Source: Planctomycetota bacterium
GTDB taxonomy: Bacteria > Planctomycetota > Phycisphaerae > Phycisphaerales > SM1A02
Direction: 5' to 3'
Length of the DNA stretch: 64,000 nt
Assembly: GCA_027618565.1 (NCBI GenBank)
Contig: JAQCEQ010000005.1
Location: 1 to 64,000 of the forward strand
Shown: in pieces, positions 62,030 through 64,000 of the stretch
Layout of the letters: each line of letters opens with the position of its first letter
Numbering within the stretch: the first letter of the stretch is position 1
Made by a program: the position numbers and the translations under genes
Notes under the pieces: generated by a model
Database searches by the model: none
Told to the model about the DNA's origin: nothing
The model's input: only the letters and a program-made list of their open reading frames with translations

Positions 62030-64000
62030 TCAGCACGGTCCCCAGCTGGAAAGCATGCTGGCCAGGTCGACGCCATCCGTGATGCCGTCGCCGTTGACAT
62101 CCCCTGTGGAGGTGCCCCAACCGCTGAGGAGGATGCCGAGGTCGACGCCATCGATGGCGCCGCTGCCATTGATGTCCGCCGGGCAACTTGGAGCTGGCGT
62201 TCCGGTGACAGTCACGGTCGTGAAGCCGGTCGCGCTACTGGTCTTGCCGCCGATGCGGACCAGGAACTGCTGCCCAGTGGAGGCATTCCAGGTCACGCTG
62301 GTCGATCCACCAGCGCACCCTGCGGTGTCGTCGTCACACGCGATGACCGCCGTGCTGCTGGTGGGGCAGGTCGAACCGTACACCGCAATGCGAGAGTCAA
62401 AGTCGGAGCTCCCGCAGTTGGTGACGGTCATCGTGCCGTTGAAGAGGGCCGTCACCGTGTGCCACACATCCTTGTACATGGTGGTCGTGCCGCCGTCGAT
62501 GCACGCTCCGGTGAGCTCGATGGCAGAATCCGTGGCGGAACTGGTCGCGACCTGCGTGGAACCGAACGGGAGCGCCGTGGCTCCGGAGCACTCGTCGTTC
62601 ACCGGGCCGGACTGCGTGGCCGTGATCGTCATCGAGTAGTCGTTGCGCGTGTCGCTGTACATGTAGACGCGGAGGAACACCGTCTGGCTCGCGCCGGAGT
62701 TGTTCCACGAGAGAACCTCGTTGTTGGTGTGCGAGACCCCCGAGGCCAGCACCGTGCCGCCGCAGGATGAGTAGAGCTGGCCATCGATGTCGCCATTGGC
62801 GTCGGTGAAGGTGAGCGCGATGTTGGCGGTGGTGCCGCCCGCGACGCTGAACGAATACCAGTCCTCGTCGGTGCTCTTGCAGACCAGTCCGGAGATCGTG
62901 CCTGAGGAGACGGCCTTGGCGGTGGCGCAGGTGTCATTTTGTTCCTGCGCGTCGTCGGTCCCCGCGGTGAGGAACGCGGCGAAGTTGCCGCCGGAACTGG
63001 ACACCGCGGAGTCCCAGCGGCCGTAGCCGTCGTCCGCGCCCGGATTGGAGCAGGAACTGGAGCCGCAGGTCAGGACGCCGTAGAGCTTGCGATCGCTGTC
63101 ACGATACATCGCAGAGCCGGAGGATCCTGGCTCGGTGATGCCGTTGGACCAGGAGACTTGCGACCAGTACGAGCCGGATCCGCAGTAGTTGTTGGTCGCC
63201 ACCTTGCTGCCGAAGGAGATCGCCTGTGGGGCCCCGCCGGGGTGGTGGAGGCAGGTGCTCGCCGAGTTGTTCGCCTGGTTCGTGGAGAGCCAGCCGACCC
63301 AGTAGGCGGCGGCCGGAATCTCTGCCCGGATCATGAGGAGGGAGCAGTCGCTCGTGGCGTAGGTATCGGTCAGGTCACCACCCGTGACCGTGGTTCCCCC
63401 TGCCGTGCCGCCGCCACAGGTGTTGGCGCGATAGAAGAAGAGGTACTGCGCACTGTTCGCATTCGCCTGCGTGCTGATGCAGTGGTTGGCCGTGGAGACA
63501 TACGGCGTCTCGTCGGCTGAAGTCGTCGCCATCAACTGGCCTGAGCAGAGGTACCCGCCGCCAAAGACCAGGCGGAGCGTGGCGTTGCTCTCGTTGCTCC
63601 AGGCGGTGTAGCACGCAGGCTGGTTGTGGCAGTTGCCCGCGATGCCGCCGTCGCCCTTGTCACCGCCAAAGTCGCCCGAGGCCTCGGTGAAGATGTCACG
63701 GTAGCCGTGGCTCATCTCCAGCCCGGTGAACGGCAAGGAGGTGGCCTTTTCGTCACCGGGGACAAACCACTCGATGGTGCTGGTGGTGCCGACGGCAAAG
63801 AGACCCCAGGCCTCTCCGGTGTCGAACTGGCCATCGTCGGTGATCGGCCCAACCCACGCGCGGTCCTTGCTCTCGGTGACGAGATAGAGTTCCTCTCCAT
63901 CGCCAAGGCCGAGCCCGGTCAAGTGCACGCGGTTGCAGGTGGCCTCCTCGGCCACGATGGAGAGTCGCCAGAGGTGACCGCCGGCGACCGGGAGCCACGC
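62030..64000 (-). CDS. Exported trypsin-like protease with dockerin-like tail (5' end beyond window)
   Basis: The frame stays open to position 64000, so the N-terminus is missing; at least 656 residues are seen. The peptidase part has the chymotrypsin-fold triad in order: His in STANHCIS, Asp in ATSDCSLLMI, Ser in EPGSSGSAMY, close in layout to lysyl endopeptidases. A pre-peptidase C-terminal (PPC) domain follows (NDTCATAKAVSSG to about YSMTITATQ), then a second beta domain with many Cys (DECSGATALPFG, IACDDDTAGC). The last 50 residues are two dockerin-like units (PADINGSGAIDGVDLGILL and GDVNGDGITDGVDLASML) with Ca-binding Asp/Asn, ending WGPC. Probably secreted and anchored to a surface partner. 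Confidence 0.9.
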   Translation of the reverse strand, partial: AWLPVAGGHLWRLSIVAEEATCNRVHLTGLGLGDGEELYLVTESKDRAWVGPITDDGQFDTGEAWGLFAVGTTSTIEWFVPGDEKATSLPFTGLEMSHGYRDIFTEASGDFGGDKGDGGIAGNCHNQPACYTAWSNESNATLRLVFGGGYLCSGQLMATTSADETPYVSTANHCISTQANANSAQYLFFYRANTCGGGTAGGTTVTGGDLTDTYATSDCSLLMIRAEIPAAAYWVGWLSTNQANNSASTCLHHPGGAPQAISFGSKVATNNYCGSGSYWSQVSWSNGITEPGSSGSAMYRDSDRKLYGVLTCGSSSCSNPGADDGYGRWDSAVSSSGGNFAAFLTAGTDDAQEQNDTCATAKAVSSGTISGLVCKSTDEDWYSFSVAGGTTANIALTFTDANGDIDGQLYSSCGGTVLASGVSHTNNEVLSWNNSGASQTVFLRVYMYSDTRNDYSMTITATQSGPVNDECSGATALPFGSTQVATSSATDSAIELTGACIDGGTTTMYKDVWHTVTALFNGTMTVTNCGSSDFDSRIAVYGSTCPTSSTAVIACDDDTAGCAGGSTSVTWNASTGQQFLVRIGGKTSSATGFTTVTVTGTPAPSCPADINGSGAIDGVDLGILLSGWGTSTGDVNGDGITDGVDLASMLSSWGPC

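Overview
The window reads as one contiguous stretch of a GC-rich bacterial chromosome that I would place in the Planctomycetota, most likely near the Phycisphaerae. This is inference. The sequence signs are: a 23S-5S rRNA unit with no 16S gene beside it; secreted proteins with a dockerin-like double repeat at the C-terminus (right edge) and beta-helix repeats (left edge); a planctomycete-style type IV pilus/type II secretion assembly set; meso-diaminopimelate-type MurE (DNPR motif) and KdsB, which imply peptidoglycan and a Kdo-containing outer membrane; and weak or absent Shine-Dalgarno sites at many genes with frequent 4-base stop/start overlaps. No phage, insertion sequence or CRISPR array is visible.

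Layout, left to right. Positions 1-5130 (all minus strand): the start of a secreted beta-helix protein, isoleucyl-tRNA synthetase with a decayed zinc finger, a small conserved-looking protein and a ZIP metal transporter. tRNA-Ala(CGC) and mutS diverge at about 5.5 kb. From 15.4 to 8.4 kb runs a minus-strand operon def-fmt-queA-murE-murF-mraY that joins translation initiation, tRNA modification and peptidoglycan precursor synthesis. Diverging from it are a TPR protein and kdsB. These converge on a secreted M1 aminopeptidase with HEAT repeats, which in turn diverges from a divergent CTP synthase, followed by tRNA-Met and, in opposite orientation, tRNA-Arg. Then come a 44-residue membrane peptide, a large secreted protein joining a caspase-like region to a transglutaminase domain, trmL, a pseudopilin-like protein, a secreted Gly-rich protein and an Mrp/ApbC ATPase without its CxxC.

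From 38.6 down to 29 kb (minus strand) lie mdh, an unknown membrane protein, dprA, guaA, a small membrane protein, a Tat-exported TIM-barrel protein, and a coupled set of threonine dehydrogenase (SDR type), 2-amino-3-ketobutyrate CoA ligase and a CstB-like persulfide dioxygenase-rhodanese. Together the first two convert threonine to glycine and acetyl-CoA.

From 53.3 down to 38.8 kb (minus strand) is the most distinctive block. PilM carries a fused membrane/PilN-like segment and a long Gly/Ser-rich tail. Two unknown single-span membrane proteins follow, then the 23S-5S unit, an RRM protein, a PilB/GspE ATPase with an N-terminal FHA domain, an HscB-like J protein, two CNNM/CBS proteins and tRNA-Ile. 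This looks like a lineage-specific pilus or secretion machine with possible phospho-threonine input.

The right end holds an S1-domain protein converging on a polytopic membrane protein, an M20 dipeptidase, an 847-residue membrane protein coupled to an ABC ATPase and NAD kinase, and, truncated by the window, a secreted trypsin-like protease with a dockerin-like tail. Every call rests on reading the sequence and knowledge of the families; no database search was possible.
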